Positions 57,105 to 64,000 of a stretch of 64,000 bases of DNA are shown piece by piece. The position numbers were made by a program, and so were the translations under genes. The notes beneath the pieces are model-generated. The model was not told the DNA's origin. It was given only the letters and a program-made list of their open reading frames with translations, and searched no databases. This stretch comes from Pelistega ratti (GTDB lineage Bacteria; Pseudomonadota; Gammaproteobacteria; Burkholderiales; Burkholderiaceae_B), in NCBI RefSeq assembly GCF_009833965.1, contig NZ_CP047165.1, positions 434,001-498,000 on the forward strand, given 5' to 3'. How positions within the stretch are numbered: position 1 is the stretch's first letter; every line of letters begins with the position of its first letter.

Positions 57105-57488
57105 TTATTTCACTTTTTCTATACGGTGAATTTCAACTTCTGTTCTATTCCAAGATTTATCCACTTCACCAAAAACTTTGATTTTATCAGCTGGTGTAAT
57201 ATTTTGACCATACCATGCTTTATCATCAACTTCAATTTCAATTTCACCCGTACCATCACTAAAGATAAAATCATCTTTACCAATTTGTTTTACGATTTTA
57301 CCTTGTAATACTACATATTGATCATCACGCCATTGTGATGCTTCAGAGACCTTACTCACTGCTTGCTGCCCTGTAAAGCCAGCATTTTGATTATTGGGTG
57401 TCGTTGCTTGGAATCCACCTTGTTGAGCAAATGCAGTTGTACCAACAGAAGCGGCTAAAATAGTTGCTAAGATTGTTAATTTTTTCAT
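57105..57488 (-). CDS. YgiW/YdeI-type periplasmic OB-fold (BOF) protein
   Basis: The 127-residue precursor has the signal peptide MKKLTILATILAASVGTTAFA. Its mature BOF domain contains VVLQGKIVKQIGKDDFIFSDGTGEIEIEVDDKAWYGQNI. E. coli homologues are induced by stress and by QseB and contribute to peroxide or acid tolerance, but their ligand is unknown. TTTGGAGTTTTT precedes the ATG. The upstream region has repeated AGTCTT motifs. Confidence 0.9.
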   Translation of the reverse strand: MKKLTILATILAASVGTTAFAQQGGFQATTPNNQNAGFTGQQAVSKVSEASQWRDDQYVVLQGKIVKQIGKDDFIFSDGTGEIEIEVDDKAWYGQNITPADKIKVFGEVDKSWNRTEVEIHRIEKVK

Positions 57489-57539
57489 AAAAACTCCAAA
57501 AATAATTAAAAAAATAGTTAATATCTATACTATCTATAT

Positions 57540-57571
57540 AGTCTTATCAACAGTCTTCATTATATAAGACT
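57540..57571. promoter_or_regulatory. repeated AGTCTT motifs upstream of the YgiW-like gene
   Basis: AGTCTT occurs at 57540-57545 and 57552-57557 and inverted as AAGACT at 57566-57571. The two direct copies start 12 bases apart, a layout seen in response-regulator sites. Function is inferred only from position. Confidence 0.35.
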
Positions 57572-57738
57572 TATTTTTTTGATGACAAGATACAATATGG
57601 CTTTTTTATCAGATAAATCTTTCTAATGATTTCATTATTATTTCAAATAAAATCAAGTAATGATTACTTACTTTTACTTATTATTTTCCCTATGAACAAA
57701 TAATAAGGAACTTTTAGAAAATACCTAAACGTATATAA

Positions 57739-57769
57739 AAAGGGATAGTAAAAATCCATCTATCCCTTT
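57739..57769 (-). terminator. terminator of the nitronate-monooxygenase-like gene
   Basis: AAAGGGATAG (57739-57748) pairs with CTATCCCTTT (57760-57769), followed on the minus strand by TTATATAC, about 115 bp past the stop. Confidence 0.7.
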
Positions 57770-57882
57770 CTTTAAATAAAATATATATAGACATTACGCA
57801 AAGCATAAAAGTTAAGGAAAGAAATATCCAAAACCCTAATAAGCAATTCTTTATGTATAAACAACTATCTTATTGGTACATT

Positions 57883-58890
57883 TTATTTTTCACCTTGCAA
57901 TCGTTTCATAATATCTGCAGCTGTTCCTACTTTGGCTAACCGTGCATTTTGCCCTGCCCACAAAGAGGAAAAATCAAATTTCCCTTCCTTCTCTGCCTTT
58001 TCTTTTAGAATCTTAATCGCATTACCTGCCAGTGGAAAGGGTAATACTTTATCATTCACCAATCCATTTTCTTGCATAAACTGAGTACATATCCCTCTTG
58101 CATATCCCCCAGTAAATAGATTGGTTATAACAGTATGCTCTGCTGCCTCACTTTGCAAAGCATCACGATGGTGCACTGTAATGTTAGCTTCCTCTGCTAA
58201 TAAAAAAGCCGTACCTACTTGTACAGCACTAGCGCCTAATTGTTCTGCTACACGGACAGTTTGTCTATCACTAATACCACCTGCAGCAATTACAGGGCAT
58301 TTAACAGCCTTGATAATATTAGGTAAAAGAGCAAATGTACCCATTTGTTCTGCCAATGGAGATAAAAACATCCCTCGATGACCACCCGCTTCTAAGCCTT
58401 GAGCAATAATGGCATCGACTCCTTTAGAAGCTAAATATCGTGCTTCTTTTACGGTTGTTGCACTTGACCAAATCTTTGCTCCAGTTGCTTTTACCGCCTG
58501 TAATAAATCATCATTGGGTAAACCAAAATGAAAACTGACAATGGGTGGTTTAAGGGCTTGAATGACAGCTAGTGCTTCTTCATCAAAGGGATTTCTACCT
58601 CCACTTTTAGGTATATCATCAATAGAAATATGATATTGCTCTAAATAGGGTTTTAATAGATTAAACCACTCCTGCTCTTGTAATATACTCACTTGAGGGG
58701 GGTGATGTGCAAAAAAATTTACATTAAATAAGGCATCACCAACCGCTTGCTGAATTTGTTTAATTTGTTCACTTAATTTTTCAGTCGATAAGAGTGCTGC
58801 TGGTAATGAACCAATCCCCCCTGCTTGACAAACCGCAATTGTTAATCGCTTATCCTGTGCACCTGCCATTGGGGCTTGAATAATCTGCAT
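57883..58890 (-). CDS. nitronate monooxygenase / FabK-like FMN enzyme
   Basis: The 335-residue FMN TIM-barrel protein has IIQAPMAGAQDKRL, VCQAGGIGSLPAALL, AQGLEAGGHRG and AAGGISDRQTVRVAEQLGA. The family contains nitronate monooxygenases, which oxidise toxic propionate 3-nitronate, and FabK enoyl reductases. The GGHRG segment with its histidine and the lack of a fatty-acid gene context favour nitronate monooxygenase. It stands alone between strong hairpins. A run of nine G lies 174 bp upstream of the start. Confidence 0.85.
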   Translation of the reverse strand: MQIIQAPMAGAQDKRLTIAVCQAGGIGSLPAALLSTEKLSEQIKQIQQAVGDALFNVNFFAHHPPQVSILQEQEWFNLLKPYLEQYHISIDDIPKSGGRNPFDEEALAVIQALKPPIVSFHFGLPNDDLLQAVKATGAKIWSSATTVKEARYLASKGVDAIIAQGLEAGGHRGMFLSPLAEQMGTFALLPNIIKAVKCPVIAAGGISDRQTVRVAEQLGASAVQVGTAFLLAEEANITVHHRDALQSEAAEHTVITNLFTGGYARGICTQFMQENGLVNDKVLPFPLAGNAIKILKEKAEKEGKFDFSSLWAGQNARLAKVGTAADIMKRLQGEK

Positions 58891-59063
58891 AACTATCTCC
58901 TAATTCTATTATCACTAAACAAATAGTATGCTACAAACCCACATAGACCAAAAGACTATCCTTATTTTAATAAGGGTTAATATATAGAAAAGAGGCTATA
59001 TTAGATTAACGCTAAACGTATTACCTCTCTAATCTTACAGTAAAAGAGTCTATGACTAAATTA

Positions 59064-59072
59064 GGGGGGGGG
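59064..59072. repeat. nine-G homopolymer tract
   Basis: Nine consecutive G occur in an otherwise AT-rich spacer between the purF end and the nitronate-monooxygenase-like start. Such tracts are prone to slippage in vivo and to sequencing error. Confidence 0.8.
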
Positions 59073-59109
59073 AATACCCAGTATATCTTACTAAATCTAA
59101 TAAAGCACC

Positions 59110-59139
59110 TAAAAAATAAGAGGCATCACTGCCTCTTAT
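59110..59139 (-). terminator. Rho-independent terminator of the folC-SPOR-cvpA-purF operon
   Basis: ATAAGAGGCA (59116-59125) pairs perfectly with TGCCTCTTAT (59130-59139) around TCAC, followed by six T on the minus strand, 12 bp past the purF stop. Confidence 0.92.
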
Positions 59140-59151
59140 GTTTATCAGTAG

Positions 59152-60660
59152 TTATTCTGATGCTATCCCCATATTCATGGACATTCCACCAATGCTTTCT
59201 TTATCTTTATTACGACTAGCACTAAGACGATCAAGATAGGCTTGATCAATATCACCCGTTACGTAGATACCATCAAAGCAAGACGTATCAAAACTCTTAA
59301 TATCAGGGTTAAGATCTTGTACAGCTTTTTTCAGATCCTCTAAATCCTGATAGACCAAACCATCTGCCCCAATCTCTTGACAAACCTCTTGAACACTACG
59401 ATCATGTGCAATGAGTTCTTGCTGGGTCGGCATATCGATACCATAAACATTTGGAAAACGTACGGCTGGTGCAGCAGAAGCAAAATAAACTTTTTTAGCA
59501 CCTGCTGCTCGTGCCATATCAACAATTTCACGGCTTGTTGTACCACGAACAATTGAGTCATCAACAAGGAGAATACTTTTATCCTTAAACTCAACGCCCA
59601 TTGCATTTAATTTTTGACGTACAGATTTTTTACGCACTGCCTGCCCTGGCATAATAAAGGTACGACCCACATAGCGATTTTTGATAAAGCCCTCGCGGTA
59701 TTCTAACCCTAGACGTGCTGCCAATTCCATTGCAACAGGACGTGAAGTATCAGGAATAGGCATCACCACATCAATATACTCTAAAGGTAATTCACGGGCC
59801 ACTTTATCCGCTAAATACTCCCCCATTTTTAGGCGAGCATTATAAACATTAACTCCATCAATCGTTGAGTCTGGACGAGCAAAATAAACATACTCAAAAA
59901 TACACGGATTTAGCTTAGGATTATCAGCACATTGCTCTGCCCATAAATGAGAGGTTTCATCAATAAAAATAGCTTCTCCCGGTGCAATATCACGGACAAA
60001 ATGGAATCCGATTCCTTCTAAGGCAACCGATTCTGATGCTACCATATACTCAATACCATTTTCTGTTATCTGCTGACCAAGGCATAAAGGACGAATACCA
60101 TTGGGATCACGGAAAGCAACCATACCAAACCCTGTAATTTGTGCTACTACAGCATAAGCCCCTCTAACACGGCGGTGTAACGCACGAATAGCCGAGAAAA
60201 TTAAGGCAGGTTTGTCAAGATTTTTGTCAGAAGCTAGTTGTAACTCATGGGCAAAAACATTGAGTAATACTTCTGAGTCTGAATTAGTATTGATATGACG
60301 GCGATCTACACGGAAAAGCTGTTCACGTAATTCATCAGGATTTGTCAAATTACCATTATGTGCAAAAGTAATCCCAAAGGGTGCATTCACATAAAAAGGC
60401 TGTGCCTCATCAATACGATCGCTTGAGCCTGCTGTAGGATAACGTACCTGCCCTATCCCCGCATTACCTGGTAAAGAACGCATATTCCGTGTACGGAAAA
60501 CATCTCGCACTAAACCATGTGATTTAAACATGCTGAAGTGATTATCTTGGGTGGTTGCAATACCTGCTGCATCCTGACCTCGATGTTGTAATAACAATAA
60601 TGAGTCATATACTAATTGATTAACAGGTGATGTACCCGAAATCCCAACAATACCGCACAT
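59152..60660 (-). CDS. purF: amidophosphoribosyltransferase
   Basis: PurF catalyses the first committed step of purine synthesis, PRPP plus glutamine to phosphoribosylamine. The 502-residue protein starts MCGIVGISG, with Cys2 as the glutaminase nucleophile after Met removal and no propeptide. The PRPP loop is [18 protein letters not shown]. It is the last gene of the folC-SPOR-cvpA-purF order, 19 bp after cvpA. Confidence 0.97.
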   Translation of the reverse strand: MCGIVGISGTSPVNQLVYDSLLLLQHRGQDAAGIATTQDNHFSMFKSHGLVRDVFRTRNMRSLPGNAGIGQVRYPTAGSSDRIDEAQPFYVNAPFGITFAHNGNLTNPDELREQLFRVDRRHINTNSDSEVLLNVFAHELQLASDKNLDKPALIFSAIRALHRRVRGAYAVVAQITGFGMVAFRDPNGIRPLCLGQQITENGIEYMVASESVALEGIGFHFVRDIAPGEAIFIDETSHLWAEQCADNPKLNPCIFEYVYFARPDSTIDGVNVYNARLKMGEYLADKVARELPLEYIDVVMPIPDTSRPVAMELAARLGLEYREGFIKNRYVGRTFIMPGQAVRKKSVRQKLNAMGVEFKDKSILLVDDSIVRGTTSREIVDMARAAGAKKVYFASAAPAVRFPNVYGIDMPTQQELIAHDRSVQEVCQEIGADGLVYQDLEDLKKAVQDLNPDIKSFDTSCFDGIYVTGDIDQAYLDRLSASRNKDKESIGGMSMNMGIASE

Positions 60661-60679
60661 AATTAAAAACCTTTAAAAA

Positions 60680-61168
60680 TTAATAAGGAAGATATTTCAC
60701 CATATCGCTAGGAACAAATGTTTTGAGATAGTGTACTATTTCAATCACAACACCCGAAAACTTTGCATTTTGCCACCATGGTGCTTGAGGCATATCTGTG
60801 TACCCCAATAAGATAACGACAACTAGTACGATAATCAAGCCTCGTACCAAACCAAAAAATAGTCCTAAAATACTATCCGCAGAGCCTAAGCCTATCTGAG
60901 AAATAACAGAGCTTAATGTTTTATTGATAAGACCAATGATTAATAAGACTGCAATAAAAACAACCGCATAAGATAATGCAATACTTATATAGATATTATC
61001 AACCATACGGCTAAACCACGGTAAAGCATGGGGTCCCCACGCTGCAGCAGCACAGCCAGCAGCAATATAAGCCACTAAAGAGAAGGCTTCTTTTAAAAAC
61101 CCTCTCATAAATCCTAATATACCTGATGCCCCTAAAACAGCTAAGAATATATAATCAAACTCTGTCAT
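60680..61168 (-). CDS. cvpA: CvpA family membrane protein
   Basis: The 162-residue protein has four predicted membrane helices. The N-terminal FDYIFLAVLGASGILGFMRGF and central VLLIIGLINKTLSSVISQIGLG segments match CvpA, first known from colicin V production and now linked to envelope and bile-salt resistance. Placement just before purF is conserved. Confidence 0.93.
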   Translation of the reverse strand: MTEFDYIFLAVLGASGILGFMRGFLKEAFSLVAYIAAGCAAAAWGPHALPWFSRMVDNIYISIALSYAVVFIAVLLIIGLINKTLSSVISQIGLGSADSILGLFFGLVRGLIIVLVVVILLGYTDMPQAPWWQNAKFSGVVIEIVHYLKTFVPSDMVKYLPY

Positions 61169-61177
61169 CGGAATTTA

Positions 61178-62176
61178 TTATTGTGCAATAAATCCTTGAT
61201 AGCCTAAACCTCTTAATCGTGTAAGTGCAGCCTGTGCAGATTCACGACTATTAAAAGGCCCTACTCGTAAGCGATAAGTTTGATTACCATTAACGACTGC
61301 ACTTTGAATAAGCGTATTAGAAACACCCGCACTACCTAACTTAGTACGTTGATTCTTCGCTTCATCCATAGAAGAATAGGCAGCAACTTGTACAAATATT
61401 TTACCGCTTGCTTTTGGTTCAGCTTGTTTTTTAGCCGCTGGAGAAGTACGTCCTTCTAATAAAGCTAAGGCACGGCTACCATCGTCTGTGCGGTCTTTGT
61501 CTTTAATATTATTAGTTGATGCTTTATTATCACGGCTAGCTTGCTGACGCTTTGCTTCAGCCGCTTTCTGTTCAGCTAAGCGTTTTTGTTCCGCTAAACG
61601 TTTCTGCTCAGCAAGACGTTTTTGCTCGTCTAAGCGTTTTTGATCATCCTGTGTATGTGTTTCAGTAACTGTTTGTACTGGTTTTTGTACCATATCAGGA
61701 TTGGTACCTGCTGCAATACTAGGCGGTGTAACAGTTGAAGAACTAGTGCCTGACGGCATAGTTGGTGAAATAACGGTTCCTGTTGTACTACTTGCGACAC
61801 TTTGTGGAATTTCTGTGCCATCCGTAGGTATTTGTGTATTGACAACCGATGTTTGTTCTGGTGAGGAAATAACCTCCCCTGTCGTACCTGCTGTTTCTAC
61901 ACCGGGAGCAGTGGTAATCGATAAAGTACCTGTTGTACCATCTGTATGACTACTAGAAGAAGAAACCATAGGTACTAATGGTGCTTGTGTCTGTATTGGT
62001 TCAACTGGCTTATCGTTTGGTAATAAAAAGGGAACGACAATTGCTGCCAACACAACGAGTACAGCCGCACCGATTAATTTACTCTTTGCTTTATAACGTA
62101 AATCATTATCTTGAGCATTTCTTGGCAATGGTTTTTGTGTTGTTTGATGTCGATTAGATTGATTAAATAAACCCAT
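61178..62176 (-). CDS. DedD-like SPOR-domain cell-division protein
   Basis: The 332-residue protein has a cytoplasmic basic head, one membrane helix at about residues 33-51 (LIGAAVLVVLAAIVVPFLL) and a long Thr/Ser/Pro-rich periplasmic linker. A tandem EQKRLA coiled-coil stretch (about 180-205) and a C-terminal SPOR domain (KIFVQVAAYSSMDEAKNQRTKL and GPFNSRESAQAALTRL) follow. SPOR domains bind denuded glycan at the septum. Position between folC and cvpA matches dedD. Confidence 0.9.
   Translation of the reverse strand: MGLFNQSNRHQTTQKPLPRNAQDNDLRYKAKSKLIGAAVLVVLAAIVVPFLLPNDKPVEPIQTQAPLVPMVSSSSSHTDGTTGTLSITTAPGVETAGTTGEVISSPEQTSVVNTQIPTDGTEIPQSVASSTTGTVISPTMPSGTSSSTVTPPSIAAGTNPDMVQKPVQTVTETHTQDDQKRLDEQKRLAEQKRLAEQKRLAEQKAAEAKRQQASRDNKASTNNIKDKDRTDDGSRALALLEGRTSPAAKKQAEPKASGKIFVQVAAYSSMDEAKNQRTKLGSAGVSNTLIQSAVVNGNQTYRLRVGPFNSRESAQAALTRLRGLGYQGFIAQ
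61567..61645 (-). repeat. tandem 18-bp repeats in the SPOR protein gene
   Basis: About four imperfect 18-bp units encode successive KRLAEQ hexapeptides, the first with Asp in place of Ala. Array length could vary between strains without breaking the frame. Confidence 0.7.
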
Positions 62177-62211
62177 ATATATTCCTTTTTAAGTTAATCA
62201 CACACTTAAAA

Positions 62212-63507
62212 TCATGATTTAGCGATATGCTCTAAAACCGCAGAAACCGTTAAGAATGAACCAAAAACAAGCAATCTATCTTTATCATCCATAACGCTAC
62301 GAGCTTGCTCATAAGCACTTACAGGATTGTCAAACACATTTACGGTTGGTAGTCCATCTTTATCCGCAGGAAGTGTTGCTTTAATAAGATTGGCTAATTC
62401 TTCAGCTGGACGAGCGCGTGGCCCTGATAAATCGGCAACTAACCAATAATCAACAATACCTTTAAATTTATTAATAACCTCTACCGCATCCTTATCATTT
62501 AACATACCAATGACAGCATAGGTATAGGGAAAGTAGGACATACTCTGTAGATTATGTGCTAAGGTAGCCGCTGCGTGCGGATTATGGGCAACATCTAATA
62601 TGATGGTTGGTTGCCCTGGTAAAATTTGAAACCGTCCTTGCCAATTTACCTGAAGTAAGCCCTCACGTACAGCCTGTAAAGGAACAGCCAAATAAGGTCT
62701 TAATGCATCTATAGCTGCCAATGCTGCGGAGGCGTTTAATAATTGATTAGCCCCTCTTAATGCAGGATAGGCTAAAGCATTTTTGCGTCCGATACGACTT
62801 GCAAATGCCCATTGTTGTTTGTCACCACTATAGTTAAAGTCTCGACCAAACAGCCATAAATTAGCGCCAATTTGCTCTGCATAATCTAATAAATGTTGTG
62901 GTGGCTCTGGATCACTACAAATAGCAGGTTTTCCTGAACGGAAAATATGTGCTTTCTCAAAACCGATGGCTTCTCTATCCGTACCTAGCCACTCGACATG
63001 ATCAATAGCAACACTCGTGACAATCGAACAATCTGGATCAATAATATTAACGGCATCTAACCGCCCACCAAGTCCCACTTCTAAAATAGAGACATCTAAC
63101 TGTGCTTCTTTGAACAATAAAAAAGCCGCTAGTGTTGTATATTCAAAATAGCTAAGACTAATATCGGCACGGACTTGTTCGATTTGATGAAATGCAGCAA
63201 TAAGTGCCTCATCACTCACCTCTTGACCATTAATATGAATACGTTCATTAAAACGTATAAGATGAGGAGAAGTATAAAGCCCTACTTTATAACCAGCTGC
63301 TAAATAAATAGATGCCAACATGGCACAGGTCGAACCTTTACCATTAGTTCCTGCAACAACAATTTTGATGCCTTGCCATTGAGAAATTTGTAAGCGTTGG
63401 GCAACTATTTTTACCCGTTCGAGACCCAAATCAATTGTTTTGGGATGAAGTGTTTCAAGATAAGCGAGCCACTCTGCTAATGAGTGTTCAAGTGTAGGCA
63501 CTGACAT
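62212..63507 (-). CDS. folC: bifunctional folylpolyglutamate synthase/dihydrofolate synthase
   Basis: FolC makes dihydrofolate from dihydropteroate and glutamate and then extends the glutamate tail. From ATG 63507 (MSVPTLEHSLAEWLAYLETLH) it has 431 residues; an ATG ten codons upstream (63537) is possible, and neither has a strong ribosome site. The P-loop is VVAGTNGKGSTCAM, and SILEVGLGGRLDAVNI and DVAHNPHAA are Mur-ligase-family motifs. First gene of the operon ending in purF. Confidence 0.95.
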   Translation of the reverse strand: MSVPTLEHSLAEWLAYLETLHPKTIDLGLERVKIVAQRLQISQWQGIKIVVAGTNGKGSTCAMLASIYLAAGYKVGLYTSPHLIRFNERIHINGQEVSDEALIAAFHQIEQVRADISLSYFEYTTLAAFLLFKEAQLDVSILEVGLGGRLDAVNIIDPDCSIVTSVAIDHVEWLGTDREAIGFEKAHIFRSGKPAICSDPEPPQHLLDYAEQIGANLWLFGRDFNYSGDKQQWAFASRIGRKNALAYPALRGANQLLNASAALAAIDALRPYLAVPLQAVREGLLQVNWQGRFQILPGQPTIILDVAHNPHAAATLAHNLQSMSYFPYTYAVIGMLNDKDAVEVINKFKGIVDYWLVADLSGPRARPAEELANLIKATLPADKDGLPTVNVFDNPVSAYEQARSVMDDKDRLLVFGSFLTVSAVLEHIAKS

Positions 63508-63575
63508 AATACGAGTCGTGATAAATAAAGATGCCATTTTATCACAACTCGTTCATAAACACGTTAAATAATTAA

Positions 63576-64000
63576 TTACACACGCCCCAACATACGATTG
63601 AGTGTATCATCTTTTACAACACGATGATGATAAATTGCTCCAATAATATGAAGGACAATTGCTACAATCATAATGGGTAGTAAAGCACCATGAATATTGC
63701 TTGCTAGTCCTGCTAACTCAGGATTAATAGGGGTTGGTTTACCATCTACTATATTCATGGCAAATAGTTCAATACCAAAAAGACTAAGTCCACGTCCTCC
63801 CATAGCCGACATAATCATGCCGCTTAAAGGAAATAAAAATGTTCCTAGCAATAAAACAATATGCACTACCTTGGCTAATAGGTGCTGAATAAAGGGAGGA
63901 TTTCCTAAAGCACTTGGAAAGCCTTTTTGAAGACGTAATACACAACGCCATAAAATAAAAGCAAAAATAGCAATACCAATTGATTTATGCAAAGGCATCA
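63576..64000 (-). CDS. cytochrome b561 family protein, 5' end cut by window edge
   Basis: About 141 residues of a four-helix membrane b-type cytochrome are visible. The PLHKSIGIAIFAFILWRCVLR segment carries one haem histidine, and ASNIHGALLPIMIVAIVLHIIGAIYHH carries others. Family members (about 180 residues, YodB/CybB type) pass electrons between quinol and periplasmic acceptors such as superoxide. The true start lies beyond base 64000. It ends KDDTLNRMLGRV, typical of the group. Confidence 0.88.
   Translation of the reverse strand, partial: MPLHKSIGIAIFAFILWRCVLRLQKGFPSALGNPPFIQHLLAKVVHIVLLLGTFLFPLSGMIMSAMGGRGLSLFGIELFAMNIVDGKPTPINPELAGLASNIHGALLPIMIVAIVLHIIGAIYHHRVVKDDTLNRMLGRV

Larger units (their letters stand above)
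57489..57882. other. 394-bp intergenic region
   Basis: No gene is visible. It contains the promoter region of the YgiW-like gene with AGTCTT repeats (57540-57571) and the terminator of the nitronate-monooxygenase-like gene (57739-57769). Confidence 0.6.

Noticed and set aside
61560..61650. CRISPR-like short repeats
   Set aside because: The units are contiguous with no spacers and encode hexapeptides inside a confirmed gene.

Overview
The window is a 64-kb chromosomal segment of an AT-rich betaproteobacterium, most likely a member of the Alcaligenaceae (the Taylorella/Pelistega type of genome fits the low GC). The evidence is the gene order: rpsB-tsf-pyrH-frr-uppS-cdsA-dxr-rseP-bamA-skp-lpxD-fabZ-lpxA-lpxB-rnhB on one strand; map-glnD divergent from rpsB; the mltG-tmk-holB-tatD block divergent from ygfZ; ratA-rnfH beside smpB; ppsA divergent from ppsR; and folC-SPOR-cvpA-purF. 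Genus is an inference, because no rRNA or tRNA gene lies in the window.

Left end (1-3000): a metR-type LysR gene, cut by the window edge, diverges from metE. Accessory island (3041-11673): on the minus strand lie an EamA exporter, an adenylate-forming ligase and an Orn/Lys/Arg-decarboxylase-fold PLP enzyme in one tight operon. Next come an 866-bp gene-free stretch with a MITE-like element and a possible transposase tail, then a GajA/GajB-like pair (OLD-family TOPRIM ATPase plus UvrD-like helicase), i.e. a Gabija-type phage defence system. Two 60-base samples here (5221-5280 and 9061-9120) each have 16 G+C, against 27 for 24781-24840 in ppsA. This fits foreign origin for the island.

Middle (11771-31996): an old-yellow-enzyme oxidoreductase, an unknown periplasmic protein, a secreted ankyrin protein, the replication/cell-wall block mltG-tmk-holB-tatD, ygfZ, rnfH-ratA, smpB, an FKBP-NfeD-paraslipin operon, the PEP synthase pair ppsA/ppsR and a SpoU methyltransferase. 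A small regulon follows: two paralogous isochorismatase-fold hydrolases and a pirin, with a divergent LysR regulator and a perfect 18-bp palindrome between them.

Core envelope block (31987-46849): translation factors and ribosome recycling, isoprenoid and phospholipid precursors, outer-membrane assembly and lipid A synthesis, packed with short gaps or overlaps. On the plus strand map-glnD-marC-dsbB form one unit, followed by pabA (minus) and pabB-pabC-like (plus) for p-aminobenzoate synthesis. A scarred region (54074-55161) holds an MntA-type antitoxin with a truncated HepT toxin and a decayed reading frame. An Lrp-family regulator then diverges from an ornithine cyclodeaminase gene, with 10-bp-phased TAGC repeats between them. 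The right end carries a YgiW-like OB-fold protein, a nitronate monooxygenase/FabK-like enzyme with a 9-G tract upstream, the purF-cvpA-SPOR-folC operon and a partial cytochrome b561.

The strongest candidates for something undescribed are the PLP decarboxylase-ligase-exporter operon (5526-6845, 4009-5508, 3041-3979), which looks like a small-molecule synthesis and export cassette, and its placement beside a Gabija-type defence system.
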